NCBI GenBank assembly: GCA_030549905.1
Contig: JAUQQK010000010.1
Coordinates: 1-64,000 of the forward strand
Source of the DNA: Aquificota bacterium
GTDB lineage: Bacteria; Aquificota; Aquificia; Aquificales; Aquificaceae
Direction: 5' to 3'
Length of the DNA: 64,000 bases
In this document: piece by piece, positions 1 through 10,296 of the stretch
Layout of the letters: each line of letters starts with the position of its first letter
How positions within the stretch are numbered: position 1 is the first letter of the stretch
Program-made: the position numbers and the translations under genes
The notes under the pieces: model-generated
Told to the model about the DNA's origin: nothing
What the model saw: the letters and a program-made list of their open reading frames with translations, nothing else
Database searches by the model: none

Positions 1-557
1 CCAGCCCTCGCCGCCTCTATGGCTGCGTTCAGAGCTAAAAGGTTTGTCTGCTCCGATATACCCTCTATTATCTTTGTTATCTCCTCTATGTATCTTGATT
101 TTTCCCGCAGAGCGTCCGTAAGCTTCTTCATGTTTGAGATGTCTTCTGCTTCCTTTTTAAGCATGTCAAACATCTGGTTTGTCAGTTCAAGCCCGTTTAT
201 GAGGGTTCTGTATATGTCTTCCAGTTCGTGTAAAGTTGAGGAAAAGCTTCTTTCTATATCCTCCACATTTTTCTTATATTCCTGAACTTCCCTCAAGACC
301 TCAAGAACTTTTTCTGGCTGTTCCTTGCCCTCCTCTACCTTTTTCCTAATGTATACACCCTCCGCCACCTTTATATCCTGCCCTTCACCCTCCTTGGAGA
401 AAAGCACCTGCCCCTCCAGCTCAATACGAACCCCCTCCTCAACCGCTTCAAGGGCTTTTTTGAACAGCTCATTAACCCTCAGAACCCTGTCAAGCTCCCT
501 CTGTAATCTCTCCACCTCTCTTCTTATGCTTTCCTCCTCTCTTTTTCTTCCAAACAT
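1..557 (-). CDS. methyl-accepting chemotaxis protein, soluble (partial, C-terminus off window)
   Basis: The reading frame starts at ATG 557 and runs open to the window edge. The N-terminal ~110 residues are charged and helical, with no signal peptide or membrane segment, so this is a cytoplasmic receptor. At the edge lies the signalling-hairpin tip motif NLLALNAAIEAARAG, diagnostic of MCPs, which contacts CheW and CheA. It is the last visible gene of the cheZ-cheY operon (one base between cheY stop and this start). The ligand-sensing part is short and not recognised. The missing C-terminus should hold the second half of the hairpin. Confidence 0.88.
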   Translation of the reverse strand, partial: MFGRKREEESIRREVERLQRELDRVLRVNELFKKALEAVEEGVRIELEGQVLFSKEGEGQDIKVAEGVYIRKKVEEGKEQPEKVLEVLREVQEYKKNVEDIERSFSSTLHELEDIYRTLINGLELTNQMFDMLKKEAEDISNMKKLTDALREKSRYIEEITKIIEGISEQTNLLALNAAIEAARA

Positions 558-558
558 T

Positions 559-951
559 TTAGCCTCCCTTCAAGGCAGTCCATACCTTTTCTATCTTTTC
601 CTTAAGTGTTTCTGGCGTAAAGGGTTTTACCACATAGTTGTTGGCACCTGCCTGTATTGCCGCAAGCACGTTTTCCTTTTTTGCCTCCGCTGTTACCATA
701 ATCACCGGTATATGCTTTAGCTTTTCGTCCGCCCTTATCTGCTTTAAAGTTTCATAGCCGTCCATTTCTGGCATATTCCAGTCTAAAAGCACGAAGTCAA
801 AATTGCCAGCCCTTAGCTTTGCAAGGGCTTCCTTCCCATTTTCCGCTTCTTCTATGTTTGTGTAGCCCAGCTGGTTTAGTATGGTTCTTACTATTTTTCT
901 CATGGTGCTCATATCGTCCACTATGAGGAACCTTGTCTCCTTCGGCGGCAT
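559..951 (-). CDS. cheY: chemotaxis response regulator CheY
   Basis: A stand-alone 130-residue receiver domain. The acidic pair D12-D13, phosphoacceptor D57 ([11 protein letters not shown]), T87 and K109 (VVKPF) are all present and correctly spaced for CheY. Phospho-CheY binds the flagellar switch protein FliM, whose N-terminal binding peptide is encoded in the same operon. An AGGAGG ribosome site precedes the ATG. Its neighbours cheZ and an MCP fix the role as chemotaxis rather than a generic receiver. Confidence 0.96.
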   Translation of the reverse strand: MPPKETRFLIVDDMSTMRKIVRTILNQLGYTNIEEAENGKEALAKLRAGNFDFVLLDWNMPEMDGYETLKQIRADEKLKHIPVIMVTAEAKKENVLAAIQAGANNYVVKPFTPETLKEKIEKVWTALKGG

Positions 952-961
952 GCTTCACCTC

Positions 962-1522
962 CTAAAGCCCGAGCTCTTCAAGTAGTTTATCCACGTCTTC
1001 CTGAAATATTCTATCACCCGTTAGCATCTCCGTTGCCTTGCCCACTATCTTTTCCTTCTGTTCATCAGAGAGGCTGGACACTTCAACGGAGGAGATAATT
1101 ATCTTGAGTATGGTTTTTTTCAGTTCTTCGAGCACCTCAATGACCTTCTTTATCTGCTGGCTTGCAAGGTCCTGAAAGGACATAAGAGTTACAACCTGCA
1201 GTATGAGGTTTGATAACCTCTGAGACCTTTCCTTCATGCCTTCAAGCTTCTGCCTTATACTGCCTATAGGATTAAGGCTCAGAAGGAAGTCTATGTCCTT
1301 TTGAAACTCTTGGAGCTCACTCATTAAGTCGTTCAAAATGCCCATTATCTGGTGCACGCTCTGCTCGGTGAATTTTATAACATCCTCAAGGCTACCGCTC
1401 GCCATGGGGAGGGCGGAGGAGGTCTCCTCAAGAGGCTTTACCACCTCGTCCAGTTTGGTCTCAAGGTTCTTTACCTCCTCAAGTAGCTCCTTTACAAGCT
1501 GTTTTACATCTTCCATTGCCAT
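962..1522 (-). CDS. cheZ: CheY-P phosphatase CheZ
   Basis: A 186-residue helical protein. It contains the CheZ active-site signature FQDLASQQIKK with D118 and catalytic-type Q122 (E. coli: QDLTGQ, Q147). Its C-terminal tail FQEDVDKLLEELGL matches the CheY-tethering peptide. It dephosphorylates CheY-P to end the signal. The start at MAMED is supported by AGGAGG six bases upstream. It sits between fliN and cheY. CheZ outside Proteobacteria is less common, which makes its co-operonic position here informative. Confidence 0.9.
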   Translation of the reverse strand: MAMEDVKQLVKELLEEVKNLETKLDEVVKPLEETSSALPMASGSLEDVIKFTEQSVHQIMGILNDLMSELQEFQKDIDFLLSLNPIGSIRQKLEGMKERSQRLSNLILQVVTLMSFQDLASQQIKKVIEVLEELKKTILKIIISSVEVSSLSDEQKEKIVGKATEMLTGDRIFQEDVDKLLEELGL

Positions 1523-1538
1523 GCTTGCCTCCTATTTA

Positions 1539-1925
1539 TCATAGAACCTTTTTTATCCTTTCTTCCCTTGTGGCTATTTCTATAACCCTGACGCCAAACC
1601 TGTCCTCCACGATAACTATTTCACCCTTTGCTATCAATTTTCCGTTCACCTTTATATCCACCGGCTCTTCCACGTTCTGCTCAAGCTCCACCACAGAACC
1701 GGGAGCGAGATGCAGGAGCTCTCCAAGTGTCATCACCGTTGAGCCCACTACCACCTCCACCTGCAGGGGTATATCTAAAAACCTTTTAAGCTTTTCCGAC
1801 AGCTCGGGCGCTTCCTCCACCCCGGACTCTTCCACAGCCTGCTCTTCAGCCTTTGAGGCGGACTCCTGTTCTTTGAGAGCTTCCGCCCACATATCCATTA
1901 TGTTTTCCTGCTTTTGCTCCTCCAT
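1539..1925 (-). CDS. fliN: flagellar motor switch protein FliN
   Basis: 128 residues with an acidic, variable N-terminus (about 1-45) and a C-terminal SpoA/surface-presentation domain (about 48-128) containing the conserved IPLQVEVVVGSTVMTLGELL stretch and the PVDIKVNGKLIAKGE core. FliN forms the bottom of the C-ring and helps bind CheY-P. One base separates it from fliM upstream, so the two are translationally coupled in the flagellar operon. Confidence 0.95.
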   Translation of the reverse strand: MEEQKQENIMDMWAEALKEQESASKAEEQAVEESGVEEAPELSEKLKRFLDIPLQVEVVVGSTVMTLGELLHLAPGSVVELEQNVEEPVDIKVNGKLIAKGEIVIVEDRFGVRVIEIATREERIKKVL

Positions 1926-1926
1926 C

Positions 1927-2886
1927 TTAATCCTCCTTTTTTAAGACACGATGCATCTTTACCGCCTTCTTACTTCCCACCTGACCGAGGAAGGCTTCAA
2001 ACTTGGGTATGCCTTCCACACGAACCTCTACAGGTTCTCTGAGGGGCTTTTCAAGGCTTATCACGTCGCCAGCTTTTAGTTCAAGCAGTTCTTTGAAGCT
2101 TATGCTTGTCCTTCCGAGCACCACCTCAAGATTTATCGGCACTTTCTGAAGCTGTTTGAGTAGATTCTGTTCTACATCCCTTGTCTTTGCCTCCGTGGTG
2201 CCCTTGAGTATCTCCCTGTAGGGTGCTATGGCATGCTCTGGTATGGCAAGCTGTATAATTCCCTCACTTCCCTCTATAACCACTACAAGCCTGAATAGTA
2301 TGAACTTTTCCCTTGAACGGGCTATGGTTAAAAGAGCTGGATTTGTTTCTATACCTACTGGGTTTATCTTTACTTCCAATACTGTGTTCCATGCTATTTC
2401 CAGTTCTTGATAGCAGGCGTTTAGAAGCCTCTGTATTAGCTTCAATTCTATTCTTGTGAAATCCTTTCCTTCAATCCTGTAGGGTTTTGCTCCACCTCCA
2501 AAGACGGTACTAACCACTATGTATATGAGCTTAGGGTCTATAGTTATAAGGCATGTGCCCCGCAAGGGCTCTATGTTGAAAAGACCGATGGCAGAGGGAA
2601 CAGGTAGTTTTGCGATAAGCTCCCCAAACCTTACAATGCTAACACCTTCTTTGAAAAGCGTAGGTATGGTGGCTACTATGGAGGTTAAGGCTCTCCTTAG
2701 CCCGTTTATCCACCTTTCAAATATGAGCTCAAGCCCGGGTATCCTTCCTGCGGATATGCGTTCAAAAAGGCTAAGGTCTAAGGGTCTTATCCTTTCTTCC
2801 GCAACCTCAACCTTTTTTTCCTCCTCCTTTCCAAGGGTTTGCAGTAGTAGGTTAATCTCTTCTTGGCTAAGCAGTTCGTCCGCCAT
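1927..2886 (-). CDS. fliM: flagellar motor switch protein FliM
   Basis: 319 residues. The N-terminus LLSQEEINLLLQ is the CheY-P binding peptide, followed by the CheC-like middle domain (about 40-230) and a C-terminal SpoA domain (about 245-310) homologous to FliN. It forms the C-ring wall and transmits the CheY signal. It follows fliF by two bases. The intact CheY-binding peptide fits the cheY and cheZ genes downstream. Confidence 0.96.
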   Translation of the reverse strand: MADELLSQEEINLLLQTLGKEEEKKVEVAEERIRPLDLSLFERISAGRIPGLELIFERWINGLRRALTSIVATIPTLFKEGVSIVRFGELIAKLPVPSAIGLFNIEPLRGTCLITIDPKLIYIVVSTVFGGGAKPYRIEGKDFTRIELKLIQRLLNACYQELEIAWNTVLEVKINPVGIETNPALLTIARSREKFILFRLVVVIEGSEGIIQLAIPEHAIAPYREILKGTTEAKTRDVEQNLLKQLQKVPINLEVVLGRTSISFKELLELKAGDVISLEKPLREPVEVRVEGIPKFEAFLGQVGSKKAVKMHRVLKKED

Positions 2887-2888
2887 GT

Positions 2889-4397
2889 TTATGCCTTACT
2901 TCTCAACCAACCTTTTATTATCTTGGCTACCTTTTCTGGCTCTTCCTTAGCGGTCTTAACAATAGCTTCTACCGCTTCCACCTTTTCCGCTTTCATCCTT
3001 ATCTCCTCAGCACCTTCTATCACTTCAAGGGTTGGTGCCACAGCAGGAGGTATAGAAACTACCACCTCCTCCTTCTTCTTCAAGAGCCTTCTTAGAACCA
3101 CAAGGGATACGCCCGTAGCCACGAGCACAAGGAAGACTAAAAGGGCAAGTCTTATATACTTTTCATAATCTGGTGCTGGCTTTTCAAAGGCGGGCTTCTG
3201 GAAGGGCAGGGTTTCCACCGTTATCACATCGCCCCTCTGGGCATCTATACCTGCGGATGCGGAAACTATCCTTTTAATCTTTTCCGTGTCTATGTTCTTT
3301 AAATTGGCGTCTACAAGAACGCCCACGCTAAGCCTCTTTACCCTAAAGGCTGAGTCAAGAGTATAAACCTCCTTTTTGCTCACTTCATAGTTGGTTATCG
3401 TCTCGCTCCTTTCCGTTATAACCTGACCACCGCCTGCCACAGCACCCGCACCCGGTGGTATGTTAGCCTGAGCTCCGGGCACGCCTGCCACACCACCGCC
3501 CGTTGTTCTTTCCTTCTTCTTCTGCTGGCTTACCACTGCGGTCATATCCGGGTCATATATCTCTTCCTTCTGCTCCCTTTTTGTAAAATCAAGCTCCGCC
3601 GAAACCTTTACCTTAACACTTCCGTAGCCTAAAGCCTCCTCTAAAGCCTTTTGAACCTCCCTCTCTAACTTCCTTTCAAACTCATACTTTACCTTCAACT
3701 CCCTTTCCCTTATGTGGCTTTCCCCCTCCTCAAGCATGGCGGTAAGCTCCCTGCCCCTGTCATCTACCACCACCACCTTCTGAGGTTTGAGCCTTGGCAC
3801 GCTTGCGGAAACTAAGTTTCTTATAGCCTTTACCTGCTCCTCGGTAAGCTCATACCCGGGCTTTAGTTTTATAAAGACGCTTGCGGAAGGCTCCTCCTCC
3901 TCCCTAAGGAATATGGACTTCTGCGGCATTCCTATGTTTACCTTCACATCCTCAACTCCAGCCATCCTCATTATGGTCCTTGCCAGCTCGCCTTCCACAG
4001 CCCTCTTAAAATTCACCTGGTTTTGAAAGTCAGAAACGCCTATGCCAGTTTTGTCAAAAATCTCATAACCCACTATGCCCTTGCTTGGCACGCCCTTCGC
4101 CGCAAGCTTTAGCCTTATGTCCCTCGCTTTTTCCTCTGGCACGAGCAGGCTCCTTCCGTCCGGACCCACCTTGTAAGGCACGCCTTCCTTGTCAAGCTCC
4201 ACCATGACAGCGGACATATCCTCCTGAGAAAGACCCGCATACAGCACCGTGTAGTTGGGTTTTACCGCAAAAAGAGCCACAAGGCTAATAAGGATGAGAG
4301 CTATAAGGGGTGTGGCTATGAGAGCTACCTTCTGTGTAAGGGGAAGGGCTAAGAACCTCTCCTTCAGGTTGTTAAGCGTCTCTTTTATATCCGCCAT
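2889..4397 (-). CDS. fliF: flagellar MS-ring protein FliF
   Basis: 502 residues. An N-terminal membrane helix (about 24-46) is followed by the YscJ/FliF ring-building domain (VLYAGLSQEDMSAV), a Gly/Ala-rich linker near 300, a second membrane helix (about 413-435) and a cytoplasmic tail ending EEPEKVAKIIKGWL. That tail matches the FliG-binding segment of FliF, so a FliG should exist although none is encoded nearby. It forms the MS ring, the assembly base of the flagellum. Starts one base after fliE. Confidence 0.96.
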   Translation of the reverse strand: MADIKETLNNLKERFLALPLTQKVALIATPLIALILISLVALFAVKPNYTVLYAGLSQEDMSAVMVELDKEGVPYKVGPDGRSLLVPEEKARDIRLKLAAKGVPSKGIVGYEIFDKTGIGVSDFQNQVNFKRAVEGELARTIMRMAGVEDVKVNIGMPQKSIFLREEEEPSASVFIKLKPGYELTEEQVKAIRNLVSASVPRLKPQKVVVVDDRGRELTAMLEEGESHIRERELKVKYEFERKLEREVQKALEEALGYGSVKVKVSAELDFTKREQKEEIYDPDMTAVVSQQKKKERTTGGGVAGVPGAQANIPPGAGAVAGGGQVITERSETITNYEVSKKEVYTLDSAFRVKRLSVGVLVDANLKNIDTEKIKRIVSASAGIDAQRGDVITVETLPFQKPAFEKPAPDYEKYIRLALLVFLVLVATGVSLVVLRRLLKKKEEVVVSIPPAVAPTLEVIEGAEEIRMKAEKVEAVEAIVKTAKEEPEKVAKIIKGWLRSKA

Positions 4398-4398
4398 G

Positions 4399-4683
4399 CT
4401 ACACCTGCATCCTGTTTAGTTCCTGGAAGGCTTCCACCAGTTTGTTCCTTACCTGAATGAGAAGGTTTAGTGCCACGTTGGCCTTCTCAAACTCTATAAC
4501 CATCTGATGCAACGGAATATCCTCACCCCTTAAAACTGCTTCCTTTATGCCTTCCGCCTTCTCCTGCTCCTCATTAACCCAGTTTATAAAGTTCTTGAGC
4601 TCCTCCACAAAGCCACCACTTTTGCTCTGAGGTTTTTCCTTGTCTAAAGCCCTTAACACACCTTCTAAGGCTCTTATCTCCAT
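4399..4683 (-). CDS. fliE: flagellar hook-basal body protein FliE
   Basis: 94 residues with the FliE C-terminal pattern of helices around VALNLLIQVRNKLVEAFQELNRMQV. FliE joins the MS ring to the rod. The start overlaps the end of flgC by 10 bases, as in the canonical flgB-flgC-fliE order. No export signal is expected because FliE leaves by the flagellar type III route. Confidence 0.93.
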   Translation of the reverse strand: MEIRALEGVLRALDKEKPQSKSGGFVEELKNFINWVNEEQEKAEGIKEAVLRGEDIPLHQMVIEFEKANVALNLLIQVRNKLVEAFQELNRMQV

Positions 4684-5087
4684 AGCTCTAAGGTCCTCTG
4701 TGCCATTTCCCTTGTGGTTCTGAAGGCATTGAGGTTTGCCTCGTAGCTTCTCATGGCTGAAATCATGTCCGCCATTTCCTTCACAAGCTCCACGTTTGGC
4801 AACCGGACAAAGCCTTGTGCATCAGCTCTGGGGTTTGTGGGGTCAAAGACAAGCCTGAAGGGTTCATTAGATTCCCTTATTTCCCTCACGCTTACAGGCA
4901 CAAGGCCCTTTTTAAGGTTTTCTTCCGTTTCTACAGCTTCAAAAACAGGTTCCAGCTTGCTGAAGGGCTGTCCGTTTGTTCTGTAGGATTCAAAGTTGGC
5001 TATGTTGCTGGCTACCACATTAAACCTTATCCTCTGGGCGTACATACCGCTTGCGGATATGTTAAAGGCGTTAAAAAGGTCCCTCAT
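4674..5087 (-). CDS. flgC: flagellar basal-body rod protein FlgC
   Basis: 137 residues. It has the N-terminal rod/hook motif VVASNIAN, a middle region with DPTNPRAD, and a C-terminal helix MRSYEANLNAF typical of FlgC. It is a proximal rod subunit exported by the flagellar apparatus. The start overlaps flgB by 4 bases. Confidence 0.95.
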   Translation of the reverse strand: MRDLFNAFNISASGMYAQRIRFNVVASNIANFESYRTNGQPFSKLEPVFEAVETEENLKKGLVPVSVREIRESNEPFRLVFDPTNPRADAQGFVRLPNVELVKEMADMISAMRSYEANLNAFRTTREMAQRTLELWR

Positions 5088-5441
5088 TGCCTGCCCTCCT
5101 TGATAATGCTGTTAAGCTCATTTAGAGAACCTGTAGCCATCTTCATGTAAACTTCATAGGCTATCCTGTTCTGGTTTAGCTTAGACATTTCTTCCTCAAG
5201 GCTCACATCGTTAAGGTCATTGCCCACAAGCCTTTTCCTGACCTCAATCACCTTAAAGTCTTCGGAGCTTGAAGGTTTTATATGCTTATCTCTTGTAGTT
5301 TTTAACTTTCCCGCCTCTTCCCTGCTGAAGAGCACCTCTTTTGTCCTGTAGTTTGGTGTGTCCGCATTGGCAATATTGCTCAGTATTACCTTATGCCTCT
5401 TCCATGTGTAGTTAAGGTGTGGCATTACTTTGTCTACCCCC

Positions 5442-5455
<14 letters not shown>
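5084..5455 (-). CDS. flgB: flagellar basal-body rod protein FlgB
   Basis: 123 residues with the FlgB signature LSNIANADTPNYRTKEVLF near the N-terminus and a C-terminal rod helix ending in LNSIIKEG. It is a proximal rod subunit. The start lies inside the 3' end of the TPR gene (14-base overlap), preceded by GGGGGC, so rod synthesis appears coupled to translation of that upstream gene. Confidence 0.94.
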
Positions 5456-8349
<2,894 letters not shown>

Positions 8350-8380
8350 TTATTTGCCATACGTCGAGTGAGAAATAGGC

Positions 8381-9178
8381 TCATTGAAAGACCTCCATTC
8401 TGAAAAAGCTATACCAGAGAGCATAGGCATACAAACAGGTAAGCAAGCATATACAGTTCCTCCACCTGCTTGAATAGTTAAACTGCTTTAGCATTGAAAA
8501 TACACCCTCTACCCTCTGCCTTTGTGATTTGTCCTCTCTACTGCTACAAACCTTTACAAGCTCACATCCCCTATACCCCCTATCACCTATAAGCTCAAAC
8601 CTCTCAAGCAAACTCCTAAGCAATGAACTCTTTGAATGCCTCAACCTTAAAGACCTTACCTCATGATAACTTCCTGGGTGAAACCAAAGCTCATAAACAA
8701 CTCCATAATAAAGCTATTTGAACTTGACCCTTTGTTTGTAATGCTGGCTATAGAGATTTCTGTTTCTTACACCCCAAAATTGTTTGCCTGACATCCGCTT
8801 TATCTTGTGCGTTCTTGCTCTGTTGACATTAGCTACTGGCAAAATTGTACCATCAACTACAAGCCTTATCTTCTTTCCAGCAGTTAATTTCAAGAGCATA
8901 AGCAGATACACCCGATAGAGCATATACTCTCTCAAAATTCTATAAACTCTTCTCACTTTTGACTTTCTGAAGATGTGATAGGACATTATTTTGTTGCTGA
9001 TAAGAAGTCTGGCAAGTTTCAAGACGGGTGTTCCTGTAAGGAAGGAGAGAATAAAAAGGGATGCTATTTGCTCATCAGATAGCTTAGGCTTTCTGCCTAC
9101 TTTTGGGCTATGGTCTATAGCTTTTGAGAAAGTTTGTATGGTTTGCAGTATTCTGTGATATACTTCAAGTAGTAGCAT
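8381..9178 (-). pseudogene. DDE transposase (IS982/IS5-like) broken by one in-frame TAG
   Basis: One continuous 266-codon frame interrupted by a single amber codon at 8714-8716 (codon 155). The N-terminal part has a helix-rich binding region (GRKPKLSDEQIASLF) and the first acidic residue in VVDGTILPVAN. Beyond the stop, in the same frame, come ELWFHPGSYHEVRSL, the second Asp in IGDRGYRG and the Glu in RQRVEGVFSMLKQF. This D-D-E spacing and the overall size fit the IS982 group best. AGGAGG precedes the ATG at 9178. Terminal inverted repeats were not found by eye. It lies at the trailer end of the CRISPR array. Confidence 0.8.
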
Positions 9179-9265
9179 TTTGATACCTCCTAAGTGGGGT
9201 ATTGGGTAGGGTAGTATAAAGGCTACTCTACACGCTTCTTATTTTAGCAAGGAGTGTCTATTAAA

Positions 9266-9689
9266 AGGAATTTCTCACCCGACGTATTAGCAACAAGTTG
9301 TACTATTAGTTTTCCTGCCCTCCCCCAGGGGCGTTTCAACTCCACACGGTACATTAGCAACGACGATGCAGCAACGCCCACTACCTTCACGGAAGGCACT
9401 TTCAACTCCACACGGTACATTAGCAACAAAGAAAGGCAACCTTTAGACCTGCCAGCTATTCAGCTTTCAACTCCACACGGTACATTAGCAACCATCACCA
9501 AGTTTTCCGCTTGCTTGCCCGCTCAAAGCGTTTCAACTCCACACGGTACATTAGCAACTTAATGAACTCCAATATTCTTTCCCATCTTTAATAACGTTTC
9601 AACTCCACACGGTACATTAGCAACCATAAGCTTAATCCATAAAACTTTTTGCAATTCTACGTTTCAACTCCACACGGTACATTAGCAAC
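9266..9689 (-). CRISPR. CRISPR array, 6 intact 29-nt repeats plus one degenerate terminal repeat
   Basis: Repeats on the plus strand begin GTTTCAAC and end ACATTAGCAAC, at 9333, 9399, 9464, 9530, 9596 and 9661. The copies at 9399 and 9464 start with C instead of G. Spacers are 36-37 nt. A decayed copy ends at 9294 (shares TTAGCAAC), adding one 38-nt spacer. The reverse complement ends in GTTGAAAC, the usual 3' end of a type I repeat, so transcription runs on the minus strand. The decayed repeat at the low-coordinate end is the trailer, consistent with that. No cas gene is in the window. Confidence 0.97.
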
Positions 9690-9800
9690 CCAACCTCACC
9701 ACACAAAAAATAATAAGCAATGACAAGGATTTTGTCAAGGGGGTACCCCTCTCAAATGAAGGTGGTTTGCCAGAAGTCCGAGGTAATGCAAACTTGAGTG
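9690..9800 (-). promoter_or_regulatory. CRISPR leader with sigma-70 promoter
   Basis: On the minus strand TTGACA (9733-9738) and TATTAT (9710-9715) are separated by 17 bases, so transcription would start near 9703, about 14 bases before the first repeat. Upstream of the -35 is the perfect palindrome GGGGTACCCC (9740-9749), and TGACAA/TTGTCA (9721-9738) forms a second inverted repeat across the spacer and -35. The outer limit of the leader is a guess. Confidence 0.75.
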
Positions 9801-9849
9801 TGGTATTATTAAATTTAAGTCCTTGTATTTCAATACTTTGAAGCTTACG

Positions 9850-9910
9850 CCATAAAGCCATAAAACCATAAAGCCATTTTTATGGTCGTATGGTCATACG
9901 GTCATTATGG
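9850..9910. repeat. head-to-head 8-bp iteron array
   Basis: Three tandem 8-mers of the form CCATAAA(G/A) at 9850, 9858 and 9866 plus CCAT at 9874 face three tandem 8-mers TA(T/C)GGTC(G/A) at 9881, 9889 and 9897 plus a final TTATGG. CCATA and TATGG are reverse complements, so the block is one imperfect inverted repeat made of two direct-repeat arrays. It lies between the CRISPR leader and a small ORF and looks like a multi-site protein-binding region. Confidence 0.7.
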
Positions 9911-9923
9911 TAAAATAAAAGCT

Positions 9924-10127
9924 ATGAAACGCAAAGCTCAGAAAAAGGAGAAAAAGGAAAATACAAGAAAACTACCATACTGCTGCCCTACCACCTTTGG
10001 GAAGAGCTACGACATAGAAAGCATCAAAAAGGGCGTTCCTATGGGAGAGCTTATAGCTCAAAAACTCCAAAGGCTCAAAGCCCTCATAGAAAAGACTGCT
10101 ATGACAAACTCCTCCCTTGACTTTTAG
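9924..10127 (+). CDS. hypothetical 67-residue basic protein
   Basis: Start at ATG 9924 is preferred over an earlier ATG at 9882, which would translate through the iteron block. The protein has a lysine-rich N-terminus (MKRKAQKKEKKEN), then KLPYCCPTTFGKSYDIESI and a helical C-terminal half ending SLDF. No weight-bearing homology is recognised. A TAAAAT box at 9911 sits 7 bases before the ATG. It may be expressed under control of the adjoining iterons, but its reality as a gene is uncertain. Confidence 0.4.
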   Translation: MKRKAQKKEKKENTRKLPYCCPTTFGKSYDIESIKKGVPMGELIAQKLQRLKALIEKTAMTNSSLDF

Positions 10128-10296
10128 CCTACCCTTCAGGAGCCTCTCACCTATTCAACTGTCAAGATGACAAGGGAGCCAAAGCCCCCTCAGATAAAAC
10201 TGCTGGTTATATTATACCATAAGCCTGTAGAAAGGTATGTTCTCATCAAAAGCTTGTGATAAAATTAAAACACAAATTTTCTGGAGGTGCTTGAGG

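Noticed and set aside
9244-9562. Two ORFs (about 60 and 100 codons) across the CRISPR array
   Set aside because: They are made of the repeated CRISPR unit read in frame; no coding character.
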